The notes beneath the pieces were generated by a model. That model did not search any database. It had not been told where the DNA came from and saw only the letters and a list, made by a program, of their open reading frames with translations. Made by a program: the position numbers and the translations under genes. DNA of 64,000 bases from Exophiala sp. HKRS030 (lineage: Eukaryota > Ascomycota > Eurotiomycetes > Chaetothyriales > Herpotrichiellaceae), in assembly GCA_023897205.1 (NCBI GenBank), contig JAHWDD010000012.1, positions 992,001 through 1,056,000 of the forward strand, given 5' to 3'. This document shows, piece by piece, positions 21,801 through 34,119 of the stretch. The stretch's first letter is position 1. Every line of letters starts with the position of its first letter.

Positions 21801-24800
21801 ATGATACACTGGTAATTCATGGGAGAAATGTTGACAAAGCGTGCCGGTGTGGAGCTAGAGGAATGACTGAGAGTTGGTGAGCACTCTGAGTCAGCGGCTG
21901 GCGGCCAATCAGCGTGCCATGTGCATAGGCTCGAATTGGGACAAGTGCAACTTAGTGGTCAGTGGTGGAATCCTGCTCGTTCAGGCGCTCTGCTTGCGAA
22001 AGCGAAGGACGAATTTATCGTCCGTAAGCGTTGCGAGCCAGACTAATCTGGTCGTTTGGCGCTCCTGGTTGAACTTTCGAGGCCGGTGATGCAGTTCTCT
22101 CCAACGCCGTCTTTCTGGGTCTAGGTTAATTGGTGATCTGTTTCAGCTTGAGATTGCGACCGAGAAGCTCGACAGATCTCGCCAGCAAGCTGCCGCAGTG
22201 GCGAGTGGGATGGTTTTCGATCACTCATCTTCTACGTAGAAGGGGGTTTTGTTGTACCATGGCCAAGGCAGGCAACGTGGAAGGAAGTGACTGCTGCGGA
22301 GTACTAATAAAATGCGTGCTTGCTTCTGTTCACTAACCCTAGGTTCTAACAGCGGCATGACCGAGTGTAATGACATGAAGTATCCGTATCACGAAAATCC
22401 GACCTTGACTTTCACGTTACAATACAGTTGTGCAGGCTTTCAATACCGGTCTAACCCGAAACAGGATCATGATGCGATTTATGCAATTTTCCATTGTGGT
22501 TAGTATATTACTCATTTAGGCCCACTGTCTGACTACCAGTAGGCTCGCCTGACTGTGCTGCTTGCAGCGTCAAAGTTCGCTTGTGCAAGCAAATCGTGTC
22601 CGTGAACTTTACCAAGTGCTCCAAGAGCCCCACGAGCCCTAAATGCGAGGGCGTCAGTTTCAGGACGCCAGAGCATCATCTGAGAACGCCGGGTTGAGAC
22701 CGTCCATTGATTCTATTGAAAGAATGCGGAACCGCCGAATCGCTTGGGACCTCGCTCCCAAGACTCGCTGAGCTTCTTGGAGTCAATCTCGATTCGCTGG
22801 AAGGTGCCTTGGAAGACCTTGGGAGACTGCTCGCCTCGTACACTTGTCCCCTTGTCGATAACTCGTTTGCGGGATCACGATCTTGGGTACGAAGTTTGCC
22901 ACGTACCGTACAGCTTACAAGCGGGCCACCACGAGGCTTCGAGCGGGGAAGTTTTGGCAGACACGAAGGAATCAGGCCTGACTTGGGAGGTCCCATAGCA
23001 GGTAGGTAACCCGAATACGTGAAAAGCCCCGGTCCCCTGGTGAAATCATTAAATACGGCTGCGCCTCTTGAGGACAAGCGACGGTGCAGAAGCGTCGGCC
23101 AGTGGATAGATATCAAGCAATCTCTAGCTCCCAATTAATACTGATGCCTAGCCTTGTCCTCTTGGCCTCGTGGTCAGGGCGAAACCGTGACTGGACCCTT
23201 GGCCGTGCGTGCGGGAGCGCACGTCCGCTTCGCCTACAATTTGACATTCAACGGCTTCGAGGAAAACTGATAGCTTGCAACGATTCTAGAGGACAAGAAG
23301 TCGAGTGCAATACTCGCACGTTCGCGTTCGTATAACCGCAAATTACGGTTGGAAGGAAATGCGAGAATGGGTTTTGGGATCCACAAAACTGGTTGCGCAT
23401 TATGGGCATATGGAATCGTTTTGACGCACTCGGGCGTTTTATTTTTACACTTGTCCCTGGAATTGCCAGGTATTTGTTGGCTTCAGGCTTCCCATGTACC
23501 GTCCAGAAGGCTGCGCCCCAGGTCGTGAAAGGGGATAACGCAAATACTCAGATCTACAATGCTGCAATGCAAGCCCCTCCCTGACCGTAAGCCCGTCGGG
23601 AATGAAATCGACAACCAAAAGCCCGTTTCTTTCGGAGACGGAATAAGATTGGAGCCGGAAATGCTGGATTCGGGTTTAGATGTCGTCGAGTCCTTATCCA
23701 CGCTGTTTAGGTTTTTCGCTTGGCTTGGACAGTCTGTGACACCTCGACACCTCAGAACGCCTTGACACCTCTCGGGTTTACATCCGCCAAGTCTATGACG
23801 GAGCCGCTCCTAGAGCAAAAGGTCTATTGACTTTATTTGTGCCCCAGTGCACAAATAGTGCAAATACTTTGATGTCCTGTCCGAGACGAGGAGAGACGTC
23901 CACGGTCCATGTATGTACGTACAAGATTGTGACTATCTTTTGGCTAGGGGTGGAAGTACCAAAGGGACAACCAAGCTGGCATTGTTCTCTCCATGGGCTT
24001 GGGAGTGACCTCAAACAAACCCCCTCGACAGGCTAAAGAGCTAGCCACGTCCGCCTGATGTTAGGATCGAACCACCAACAACTTCTAATTGTCCATTCTC
24101 GGCCAAGGGCATAGACGATATGAAGATCCTGCCTCCGAGGCTCCAATAATGATCGATCTTGAGGTTGCTGTGGTTTGCCAAGTGGAAATAAGGAAGGTTG
24201 TCCGCGAACGCGGGGCCTCGGCGTCCGTCTACGGCCGATGAGCGGGCTTTTCAAGCATAAAATCCGCGGGTGATGAATAAACATTCGTCGTCGAAACGAT
24301 CGTCCAACCCGCATTTTTCTGGAGCCTCGGACGAAAACGTGACATGGGCTTTGCAGAAGTCGAAAATCGTTCAGGTTTTTTTTGAGGCATTTTCTGCCTT
24401 CTGGTCCCAGACGCGGCGCCTCCCCTTGCAGGCTTGCTGCAGTCAGGTGGATGAGCCAGACACAGGGCGTGGTGCTTCAAGTAGCTTGATACTTAGTTAA
24501 TTACTTGGTTATGTGGTGCGCGTGACTTTGGGGGAAATTTGGGTATGGGTTCCGTTGGACTTCTAATTTCTAAGCCTGACCAGGGAGTATCGACATCATT
24601 CTGGTTTACATGCTTAAGCAAGCCCGAATGCATGGAACGTTTTGGAATCGAGTGACCCACACTAGGGGGGTATTCGCCGCGCGAGGCTCTGGCTCGACGT
24701 CATGTGCAGTCCATCGATTTTTCTCTCTTGCATTTCATTTTGAAACAAGACTTCCTCATCATGATGGAATGGTCATTTGCCTACTGGGCCTGGGTAACAA

Positions 24801-24900
24801 TCAATACCCGCTTATGCATTTCTCCACGCACCCATGTGGACGGTTCCCGCTGCATTTCGACGGCAACGGGTGCCACCTTGAACTGCCGCTGACCGCCTCC
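18847..24900. other. Gene-free block of about 6 kb
   Basis: The longest stretch without a recognisable gene. Open frames are 60-150 codons, scattered over both strands, and none gives a domain I know, nor transposase, reverse transcriptase or integrase motifs. I see no long terminal repeats or terminal inverted repeats by eye, and no obvious extreme AT richness of the kind left by strong RIP. A small inverted repeat lies at 23835-23856. The best open stretch is the two-strand overlap at 22676-23134. Because this assembly appears to drop bases in homopolymers, a real but broken gene cannot be excluded. Confidence 0.5.
23835..23856. repeat. Short inverted repeat (hairpin)
   Basis: Perfect 8 bp arms ATTTGTGC and GCACAAAT around a 6-base loop, followed by a partial third copy (GCAAATA). 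No T-run follows. It may be an incidental palindrome or a protein binding site. Confidence 0.4.
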
Positions 24901-25982
24901 CTAAGCTTTCCACGCTTTGTATATCGACTTCGCACCCCATGTAGCCCCCCGTTTGAGCACAACCTGGTTTCTCCACTCAGGGACATTGAACGCGTTGATG
25001 AAGCGACTCGGCTCGACACAGAAACCCGCTCGTGAGCCCCGCGCCGGGATGTCGCCTACAGCCTGAGTGTTGATATGCTCACCTGTGTAGAACTGGAACG
25101 CTGGCTCGGTGCTGAAAAAGTCGATGTGCAATGCCGTCCGTGGGTGATAAAACCCAACCAATTTCCGCAGAGGACCCTTTCTCGAGTCGAGAGGGATATT
25201 CGCCGTGTCTGTGTCGACGACAAAGGCATGGTCGAACACCGGCTCGATCTCGCCTAGCTTGATGGCCTTACCTGGCTCCACGCCGGGGAAGTCCTCGATC
25301 TTGCCGGTCGGGATGAGGTTCTCGTCCACCACTGCGAGGTATTTTGATGTAGAGAGCGTGACCTCGGTCCCCTCAATGGTAGGCCCGTCGCCAATGTTGA
25401 AGTAACTGCGCGAAATGTCAGATCTGACGATCCTTACCGTCCTCTTCTCCCCACACAAATGATATCACAAGACCAGGGTTCTTACCTGTGATTGGTAACG
25501 TTGACCACAGTCTCATCGGCATCATCGCCTATCAACTGAACCTCATACTCGGTCTCGAGCACGAACTTGGACACGCCATCCTCCTCCTCTGTCGATGCCG
25601 TGTACCAAACCTTCAACTCGACGGTACCAGGATAACCCTCATCACCATCGGGAGAGATGTAGGTGAACAACACGGCTTCCTTGCCGTCGCGGTTTTCCGG
25701 CTTTGGACCTGAGAACTTCTTCTTCCCCCAGCCCTGTAGTCCACCATGGAGATGATTCGGGCCGTTGTTGATGGCCAATTTATAAGACTTGCCATTCAGG
25801 TTACTCAGCTCGCCCTTCTCAGTGCGATTTGCTACGCGACCAATGGTCTCTCCAAAGAATGGCGCATCGGCATAAGGCTCGACATTCGGATAGCCAAGCA
25901 CAATGTTGTGGCCCGCGATTATCAATTCTTGGATGATGGCGCCTGTCGGCAGAAATTTGACGCTGGACTCCGGCGCAGACAT
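24901..25982 (-). CDS. Aldose 1-epimerase (galactose mutarotase)
   Basis: Two exons, 25486-25982 and 24901-25405, 333 residues. The intron (80 nt, GTAAGA donor, CGCAG acceptor) interrupts the Ser codon of VTNHSYFN. The enzyme interconverts alpha and beta anomers of hexoses, feeding the Leloir pathway, and is cytosolic. Family landmarks: GRVANR near residue 50, PNHLHGG (first active-site His), NVTNHSYFN (second His), FDHAFVVD (substrate-binding Asp) and GFCVEPSRFINAFN, holding the catalytic Glu in the position of the TQ-x-P/E motif. I chose the ATG at 25982 (MSAPESSVKFLPTGAII) because other family members begin just before the FLPTGAIIQEL strand; an in-frame ATG 22 codons upstream would add a hydrophobic, Lys-rich lead without family support. 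It stands alone; no other galactose gene is nearby. Confidence 0.92.
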
Positions 25983-27843
25983 GATCGTCTTGTTTTTCTC
26001 CTTGGTATCTTTGAGAGTTGGAGTAGATGAGGATATGAGAATCAGCAAGCGACCGTCGATGTTATCAAAGGCGATGTTCTAGAAGGTTTTCGTGACGTTT
26101 TTGTTTTGCTTCATTCGTTGTCATCTCTGGGGAGGGCTTTTGACCACCGGGCTGCGGGCGTGGAGAAACATCCAAGCCCACCTAGCCATATTTGCAACGG
26201 ACACATTTATCCGGACCATGATGCAACGACACAGCTCTATTACAGGCTGAATTCTTTCAGATCCCTATAAGCCTTTTCAAAAGAAAAAGACCCTGTGCAC
26301 GTCGAGTATAGAATGCTATGTCTCCAACGTTTGTGGGAACTTTGTAGATCGTAACCGCCCCCAGATCTCCGTTTGCTGTACCTGGACCAGTACCTATCAC
26401 TGCCAGGAGTGGCTGTAAATAAGCCTTTTCCAGTTTGGGGGTTTTTCCTTCCACCCGTCGAAACAGCAGACATACCATGCACTACCAGGGATGTAAGTCG
26501 TTAGAAGTATATCCAGACTTCATTCCTTTGAAGTATCTGAAGGATGCAGCGATGATGTCGGTGGAAAGCTAGAGCAGCTACGGAATCCAAGCAAGGCTAT
26601 AGACGTTAGAAATTCAAACGGCCGCCCGACACCTGACTGCCTTTCTCGGCTCTGCCCACCGCATCTTACTATCTGAGATTATCCCATTGCCATGTGGACC
26701 AATTTACATTGCAATGGCTCCAGCTTCCTAGTGGCGTTTGATGGTCTGATAGAGCTGAAAGCCTGTTTGCAGCATCGACGATGGGCACTCCGTCCTTGAT
26801 TCACGAAGAAGCTCATGTGCATAAAACATCCACGGCCCAATTCGCCGGGCGTACATTATTTTTAGTGCACAGTGCACAAGTGCTTTGTTTGCAGGACCAC
26901 GGATACAGACGAGATAGCTTTGGTCGGTGAACGAGCAAAACTTGGATTTTAACGTTTTCTCATTGGTCATTCGTCATTTTGGTTCAAGTCTGTACTCCGT
27001 AGAGTATTTGTGTGGTCGAGACGAGCTGCATGCTAGTTAAGTAGATTTGGAAGCGAATATTGGTGGAAACGAAAAAGGAAATTCTGGTTGTGTGGATGAT
27101 TTCTTAAAACTCTGTTTAATCTTTTCCAATTGAGTGAGCGATCGATCGATGATGAGGAGAAATACAACCTCAAAACGTCCTCCTGAGTGCCGAGGTATCT
27201 TGTCTTATCTTCCAGTATGCATTCCATACTCGTATCGCCATGGCTCAGCTTCAGTTGAAAATTGCTAGATTTACCTTTAGAAAATGGTAATGGTGATGGT
27301 TATGAGCACTTTGCATATAGAAATGAATAAGTAGGTGGATGAGTATACAGCCCTGGCATCCTAGAGATGGACACCTGGACGACCATTCCATTATAATGTC
27401 TGGCATAGGGGATATCCCACGCGCAGAAACAGCTTCCAAATATTATAGATTTGAGCGCACCACAAAGTACCCCAAGCCGTGCGGCATGCAAGTCCCGCCA
27501 CTTGGACAAATTTTCCACCCAGACTGTCGCGATGTGCAAACAGTTGTACCACAACTCCTAGTCAAAGAGAGCATTCCAAATCCCACTTGAGCCATACACC
27601 GATGGAGGATTCATTGTTCCATCATTTCGTAAACGACAGCGTAATCAACACATAGAATGATTAGGTATCGGCAATCCTAAAACAAAAGGCACAGATCCAT
27701 CCTGGAACAATTGCCTCATTGAGCGGCAATGATCTCCGTAGTCGGAGAAATTCCCTCCTGTTGCTCCGACCCGCCCGCTTTTTTATGCAGAAAACACAAA
27801 AAATAAACATTTCATCACATCATGTCAACTATGCACAGGCCGG
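25983..27843. other. Intergenic spacer between two minus-strand genes
   Basis: About 1.9 kb upstream of the epimerase and downstream of the Zn2Cys6 gene. Only short overlapping frames; no domain or repeat recognised. Confidence 0.5.
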
Positions 27844-28868
27844 TCATGTCATGGCCGCGGGATTGAAGTACCGCTGGAAGTCTTCTTGTCCGGACCAATC
27901 CTTCATCGTTAAGCAAGGGTTGATGGCGGTGGGGATGATTTGATCCGCGAACATGTTTGAGGGATAAGCGGAGAGATCCATAGTTGAATCCATCATCGTG
28001 GGTTCGAACTTGATCGGAGAGTCGAATTGATTCGAGAAATCCATAGCATCTTCGAAGTCGGACATGGGTGTATTCCAACTCAGATTAGAATGGTTCATGG
28101 CCATGTTCGGGTACGTCTGAGATTTTACAGGTACAGTTCGCGCATTTTGAGGATAAGGACTTTGGTTCGGAGGTGTAGGAGGATACTGGCTGAGGGGGAA
28201 AGGGTTGTTGAAACTGGGTCTTTGTGCGACGGGTTCGTAGATGGGAGAGGGAGCGCTGCTGTCGGAATGAGAATGTGAGTCGTGTGAAGGCGCCCGTTGC
28301 ATGAAGCCAGCACCATCAGCAATCAGTCTTTGTTGTAAAACGTTGAGATCCTCTTCAAAAGTCTCGTTTGATGCTTGTCCATCTTGCTTCAAAGCACCCA
28401 GTCTCTCGAGGATATCGTGTGTCAATGGCTGGCCTTGGCTCGACTCCTTCAGAGCCGCTCCTGTCCAACCCTGACCATTCTGTAACCGTTTGTAAAGTTC
28501 CTGGAGGCCTGTGACGAGTTGGGCTTGTTGACTCTCGAGCATCTCTACATATCTGTAGTGGCGAGGTTAAATACAGACCTAGCGAGGACATGCTCTGGAG
28601 GCTTACCCTTTGGGATAGACTTTGTCGTGGGACTTCTTGCGCTCACCAAAGACACAAATGGCATTATCTGCTTTACACCGACTGCAAGGACTAGCACCAT
28701 CGCACTATGAAAGATTAGAGGATGCGATACCTTGGTGGGTGGTCCGACGAAGCATACCTTGGATTTCTTCAGGCGACATCGATCACATGCTTTGCATACT
28801 CTCTTGCGAATGCCACCGTCGAGGGTTGATGAAGGTTCTGTTGGCGGCGTCATGATGGTAGCACCCAT
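27844..28868 (-). CDS. Zn2Cys6 (Gal4-type) transcription factor, Fcr1-like
   Basis: Three exons, 28758-28868, 28607-28704 and 27844-28552, 305 residues. The first intron splits the zinc cluster just before the third Cys (KKSK / CDGASPC). The cluster fits C-x2-C-x6-C-x5-C-x2-C-x6-C (CDRCRLKKSKCDGASPCSRC, then KADNAIC). A conserved extension follows: FGERKKSHDKVYPKGYVEMLESQQAQLVTGLQELYKRL, with a short leucine-containing coiled coil likely to mediate dimers. The rest is Pro/Ser/Asn-rich and acidic (DFEDAMDFSNQFDSPIKFEP), as in activation domains. No fungal_trans middle-homology domain is present, so it is one of the short Zn-cluster regulators. The block after the cluster resembles proteins I recall being annotated as fluconazole-resistance (Fcr1-like) C6 factors; targets are unknown. 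Its upstream spacer is unusually long. Confidence 0.88.
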
Positions 28869-31800
28869 GCTCCGGTGATGGTGAAAATGCTAATAAAAGG
28901 AAGAGTGCCTGAGAAGGAGGGTCAAGCGGCAGGTGGTGAGTGTCTTTAAGCCAGAAGGGCTTGGTGGTACCAAATGCTTAAGAAGGACGAAACGAATACG
29001 AAAGAGGTACCAATACGGGATTTGGAATGGTCAGGATAAGTCAACACGAGTTGGTCAGCTTATCACTTGAGTCAGAGCTGGTTTAGCAAAGGAATGGTAC
29101 ACGCTGGGAAGGTGAGGAGTCGCGAGCAGACGAGGCCTTATATCAGTGTGGCATTATGCCAGGTTAGTAAGATAGCAGCAACATGGAACAATTCGTAGTA
29201 GAGCTAGTAGTGGAGCCCGATCGAGCATGAGGCAGAGTTGGTAAGGTTCACTTTTGCATTATGACAAGCGACCAGGGCGGCAGAATTTTGATTTTGATGC
29301 ACGGGCTCGGACTCGTGTACAAAGAGTGAATGCATCGACCGGGGTGGCTTGATGAGTACTCCATGATGGGATCCATCGTAACCTCGAGAGTTTGATCAAG
29401 TTTAGTGCCGAGGGACCCTCAGGTGGGTGTGGGTGCGTCCACACAGGGTAAGGCCTAGAGAGGTAAGGGGGTGATGACATGATGAGGATTGATGACATGG
29501 CCGCACATCATCCCAATTTATGGGACCCTGCGTGCCTTGTGGCCCTTGTAGATGTACGTTTCTGCCACTCACACAGCTCAACATGGGCCATGGCCCGTAG
29601 CCCATGGCTGGGAGGCGACAAGTTTCAGCACGAGCACGAGGCACTTGTGACCTGAACGCCGAACGCTCGAAGCCCGGACGACGGATTACAGGAAATACGT
29701 TGCAAACTCTCCCGGCACCCGTAGTCGCCCAGTATCATTCCTGACTACCTATTAGGTGTCTATGTACCCAGTAAAAGTAACCAATGCCTTTTTGAGGACA
29801 GCAGACCAGACTAGAGCTCCTCTCCTCCAAACGACTAGTTAGTAGGCTCTTCGGCACAAAGGCTTTTCATATCGAGCGAGACGGCTCATCGGCACCAACA
29901 TACCCTCGATGTTAACGGCGAGGGTTAGAGCCATGGTTGACTTTTCACACCGACCGTATTACTACGACCTACGACGCGTGAGATGAAAATCGCCAGTGCA
30001 ACAGAGATCAGGTTCAGGCAACTTCCTTACAGGGGAATCAACTAACCGACAAGAGTTGTAATTCCGCCGTTTCTCGCAACGAAATGCCGAATATGCAATG
30101 CAATATGCTATGCTTGAGAAAGGGCATCCATCGGCCACCCGCCGCTTGAGACGCGGAAATCGATTTTCAAGGTTGCTACCGGGGATTTTGTTCAGGCCTC
30201 ACCCGCTCTTGGGCGGTGTCCAAGGACTAGTTGATTATGAGTAACGGCTAAGACTAAATGCTAGATGATTACTTGTGCATTGGTCCGACTTGGCTGCTAA
30301 CACGAATAGCCGACTATTGACTTGGGTGCGAGAAAATTGGAGGACAGCTGCGAGCCTGAGATGCATTTAGTTCCAGTCTGGGAAATCTATTTGGCCCATT
30401 TCCCAATCCGCCGCCCCTCGAAGCCCTTCAGGGGAGGTTGGGTGTCACGATCGCGCTGAAGATCCTCAATAGAATTGCCAGTCTAAGAGCCTACTAAGCG
30501 CTTGGATTCTGGATTACCAAGGACAGTCTCGTTTGCAAAGTCTGGCCTGAAAGCTTAGGAATATTACCTGTTAGCCCTGGAGGTGCCTGTCAGGTGTTGG
30601 GAGCTGTAAATACCCCTTTGTCCATTTAGGAAAATTGACCCCACTTATGCATTTTATGCACATCTTGGCTGTAATTTCCCATACAAAACATCCTTGTACT
30701 CAGTATCGTCAATGGTGCAGAACACTGTCATTTGAACCACGTCCTGATTGGGTTACAGAAGAGAATTCCTGTTCTGACTTAGTGAGCAGATGCATCGATC
30801 CAATCCTGACGCCTGATGGTGATGCTTCGGATAATCTTTTGTCTGGACCGTCAAGCAGTACCAGGATTTTGATATACGATGAATAAGCCGCAGCCATAAA
30901 ATTCCTTGCCGAATGGACAGGAAAATATACATTTTACCCGTATCGCTGCGCGGAGAAGACCCGTCGCTTGATCGATTTCCTGCAGCTGAGTATTGACCTT
31001 CTGCTATTACCACATCGGAAGTGCCCATGGCGGAACATACACTGGTTGTTCGTCCTGTTTCTGGGCCCTGTTCACATGCATCAATTGTCCCATGCATTGT
31101 TGGCAGTTGCCAGGTTGTCTTGGTCTTCAGATCTCCTGAGGTTCCACCTGCGTCATTGTCTGCAAGCCAATCTGGTGAGTCGAGTTACGCGAAATAGCTT
31201 TGGCGCTTTGACGTCTGGGGCCTGATTCCTGAGCAGTGCACTGAGCACATGGAATGGACATTGAACCCACTTGTGAAGTTACAAGGTACTCCACAGTTTG
31301 ACACAAACACCGTCCTTGGGTCTGAAGCTTTGAGCGCACAGTCAAGTCTGTTTATAGAAGTTGTGGTTGGTCTTCTGATTGGTCTGCAGTCCTGATCCAC
31401 GCGGCGTATGCCGAAATCCTGTGGTTCTCCCACAATACTATCCACCAGGTGCATAACTACTCCGTAGATCACAACGTATTTCGTATTCTGTAAAATACCT
31501 AGGAGTACATGGAATACTTGTCGTCTGCAAGATTGCGAACGGTCTCGGTAAATTTCCGACCGCCCGGAAAATTCTCTCGCTAATCACTGGTACGAATTGA
31601 CTCGATTCTGACCCGAATCACCGTCATCGCATTCCTGTATCAAAAGACCATGACCTGTATGTTGTTTGTTTGCTTCCACGGAACAGAATGTTCCTGAAAA
31701 TTTGAACAGTCTCAGGACCTTTAAGCATGTTTAGGCGTTGCCGAGTCAATTGGGTTTCCCACGTGTAGCATGTCGAAACCCAGAAATATGATCGTACCAG

Positions 31801-32384
31801 ATTCACTATCATAGGCAATACGTGAATGCCACTCGAGATAGAGTTTTTCGAATCACAAGGCTCTTCTATCTGAAAGGTAGGTCACGTACCGCAGCTAGTA
31901 CAACTTGGGGCCGAACTATTCATTCACAGGATCCTATCCTGGTGGTTGCAGCTGCAGCAGAGAATAGTCAGCACGCCTTTGCTCTGGCCCACTGTATGGT
32001 TGTGATCTCATGTCCAGTTGAGAGATGGGCAAAACCTGCAGACTGGTCGATAAATCTTATCTCAAAGTTTGTCTTATGCACCAACAACGTTCGCGTTACG
32101 TCACAACCAGTGTCGTCTGGACTTTTCCATGCTTGTTGACGTGATCAGAGGCTATCCTTCGAATTAAGCTTCAAAGATCCAGGAGCCCTTCCCGAGATAG
32201 CGTTGGACGACATGTGTGTGCTGTGTCCGTAACGGATATTTCGTGAATAGTTGTCTTGGTGCGGGGATTTCGACTCCGTGGGCGATTCAGCCGCGCACAC
32301 ACAGTCATCATTTGACGCGGGAGTGCATAGATTCGTATTGGTGTCAACCTATCAGATGGATAGACAATGACATTCGGACGATGA
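28869..32384. other. Long intergenic spacer (3.5 kb)
   Basis: Lies upstream of the Zn2Cys6 gene and downstream of OXR1, both on the minus strand. No open frame over 115 codons, no recognised domain, no clear repeat. Long upstream regions are common for fungal regulators, so part may be promoter or leader; a non-coding transcript is possible but nothing in the sequence proves one. Confidence 0.5.
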
Positions 32385-33491
32385 TCAGGCCCCCACATAC
32401 CATATTTCGACACCTAGTATGTCAAATTTGCGACCTTCTTCACTCAGAGGCTCGTTTCCAAAGGTAGGACACGTCTCACTTATGCCATGGTCTAGATCGT
32501 CATCCAACCAAAGGCCATAATGACCGTCTCCACCACCAACAGATAGATAGGTTGCCTGACAATATATCAGGAAATCGTTGATGCCGCTATATGGGAAAGC
32601 CTTGAATCTGATGCGATCAGGAGTGGACGTTCCCGATCGCTCAATCGGCGACTGCAGGCGCGACGGGAAATCTTTGGCTTTTGGAGGTGGAGAAGCAGGT
32701 GAAGAAGCCGAAGAGCTGCGTCGTTCCCCCCGGATTGTGGTGACACGCTGGAGATTCGTAGTGTCTGCACTTGGTGGTGGCGGTAAGCCGGCCAGTTCGA
32801 GAATTTTGTCTGGAACGGCGTTTGCCGCGCCTTCTAGCCGTGTCGATAGGTCTTGCATTGTTGGTAAAATGCTGGCCCGCCAGAGGAAGCACTCTCCAGT
32901 GCCAAAATAGTGCAAACCAGGTTTTGGAACGTCTGAAAGGTACGCACCAAAGACGGAGCCGTTGTCAGCAGAATCTGATCCGTCCCGGACGACTAGAACG
33001 TAGCCCGAGCGCTGGGAGAGGATAGAGGCGTTGGCGCAATGTTCGTAAAGTGTGGCCAAGGAGGAACCATGAACCTCCAATGAATATGCCAATTTCCAAT
33101 GATCCAATAGTTGTAGTCTTGGTGGAATCAATAACCGGATTTCTTCTGCCAGGGATCTAGTAAGCAGTAGGGCTTCAGCTGCTTCGGGTTTGAGGTTGTG
33201 TCTCAGTTCTAAGGGAGTAAGAGGTGGAGGCTGAAAGGGTGATTGAGTCCTTCGTGGAGGAGTGTAAAGGCCTGAACTGGAAGAGGAGACGATAGGCGCA
33301 TCGAGGAGTTTTCCAACAGGATTCTCGGGAGGCTCTGTCATGCGTCTATAGAGACTTGAGACAACATGTTTGACCGGATAGGCCAAGTACGCAGCTGAGT
33401 TCGGATTATAAGGATTGTCTGCAAGGGTTTGTGGAGTGGAAGTCTGTCGCTGCCCAGTCCGTTGAGCTGACGAAGGTTGAGGGTCTGCCAT
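32385..33491 (-). CDS. TLDc-domain protein OXR1 (oxidation resistance protein 1)
   Basis: Single exon, 368 residues from the ATG at 33491 (MADPQPSSAQ; an in-frame ATG five codons upstream is possible). OXR1 proteins protect against oxidative damage and, in yeast and mammals, bind and disassemble V-ATPase. The N-terminal 115 residues are Pro/Ser-rich and disordered. The TLDc domain runs from about residue 120 to the end: LTRSLAEEIRLLIPPRL, LLDHWKLAYSLEVHGSSLATLYEHC, GYVLVVRDGSDSADNGSVFGAYLSD, YFGTGECFLW, FKAFPYSGINDFLIYCQ, YLSVGGGDGHYGLWLDDDL, and the usual ending KFDILGVEIW. The domain is split by a Ser/Thr-rich insert of about 70 residues, usual in filamentous fungi. It is divergent from VID27 with 628 bp between starts. 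Confidence 0.9.
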   Translation of the reverse strand: MADPQPSSAQRTGQRQTSTPQTLADNPYNPNSAAYLAYPVKHVVSSLYRRMTEPPENPVGKLLDAPIVSSSSSGLYTPPRRTQSPFQPPPLTPLELRHNLKPEAAEALLLTRSLAEEIRLLIPPRLQLLDHWKLAYSLEVHGSSLATLYEHCANASILSQRSGYVLVVRDGSDSADNGSVFGAYLSDVPKPGLHYFGTGECFLWRASILPTMQDLSTRLEGAANAVPDKILELAGLPPPPSADTTNLQRVTTIRGERRSSSASSPASPPPKAKDFPSRLQSPIERSGTSTPDRIRFKAFPYSGINDFLIYCQATYLSVGGGDGHYGLWLDDDLDHGISETCPTFGNEPLSEEGRKFDILGVEIWYVGA

Positions 33492-34119
33492 TAGCGGACG
33501 AAGCACAGGATGTGATAGATACTTGTCTAAATCGCATAGCCTCCGAAACAGCTTAACAAAGCGGTCGTGGTGGATGAGAATGGAGCGTGATGCTGGCTAC
33601 TTGGCCAAAGTGGTGAGAGGTGCAGGCAGTTTGGGGTGGACAGACGAAGTTTCAGCCTTTCCAGCCTTGTGGTTGATCCGCAGCCTCGTCTGGGGAATGA
33701 GGCTCCCACTGACGGGTTTTAACGAGGCGACCATACGCTAGTTCAGCCAAGCCAACAGATGTCCAATGAAAGGAGGCGATAAATCGGTCTCCAACTAGAT
33801 AGTGACTAGCGCAGGAAGTCTATTCTTAAGCCAAAAGTGCCAGGTAGTTGCGTCATTGGTTTGTTTGGGTTGAAGGTCCCTCCTGCCTGCATTTCCTCGT
33901 TTTGGTCGGCTGCTGCCTTTTCATTCTACATTAGACCAAGACAAAAACACTCCCTTCTACATTTACAAGGCCATCAGTAACTACCCCCACCGAAATCATT
34001 TCTGCCTCTATCCGAAACCCCTGAGTATATTGAATGATCGATGATCGCTGTGACTGGCTTGGTTCGGCACTGAATAGAGCAAACCCACAGCCCCTCTTCT
34101 TCGCCGCTACCCCTCCACC
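33492..34119. promoter_or_regulatory. Divergent promoter OXR1 / VID27
   Basis: 628 bp separating two opposite starts. It must hold both promoters; I see no gene and no certain factor site. Confidence 0.4.

Noticed and set aside
22676..23134. 152-codon minus frame with overlapping + frame of 100 codons
   Set aside because: No recognisable family and both strands open at once; not enough to call a gene.
24045..24110. tRNA-like TTCGATCC on the minus strand
   Set aside because: The flanking bases do not pair as a T stem.
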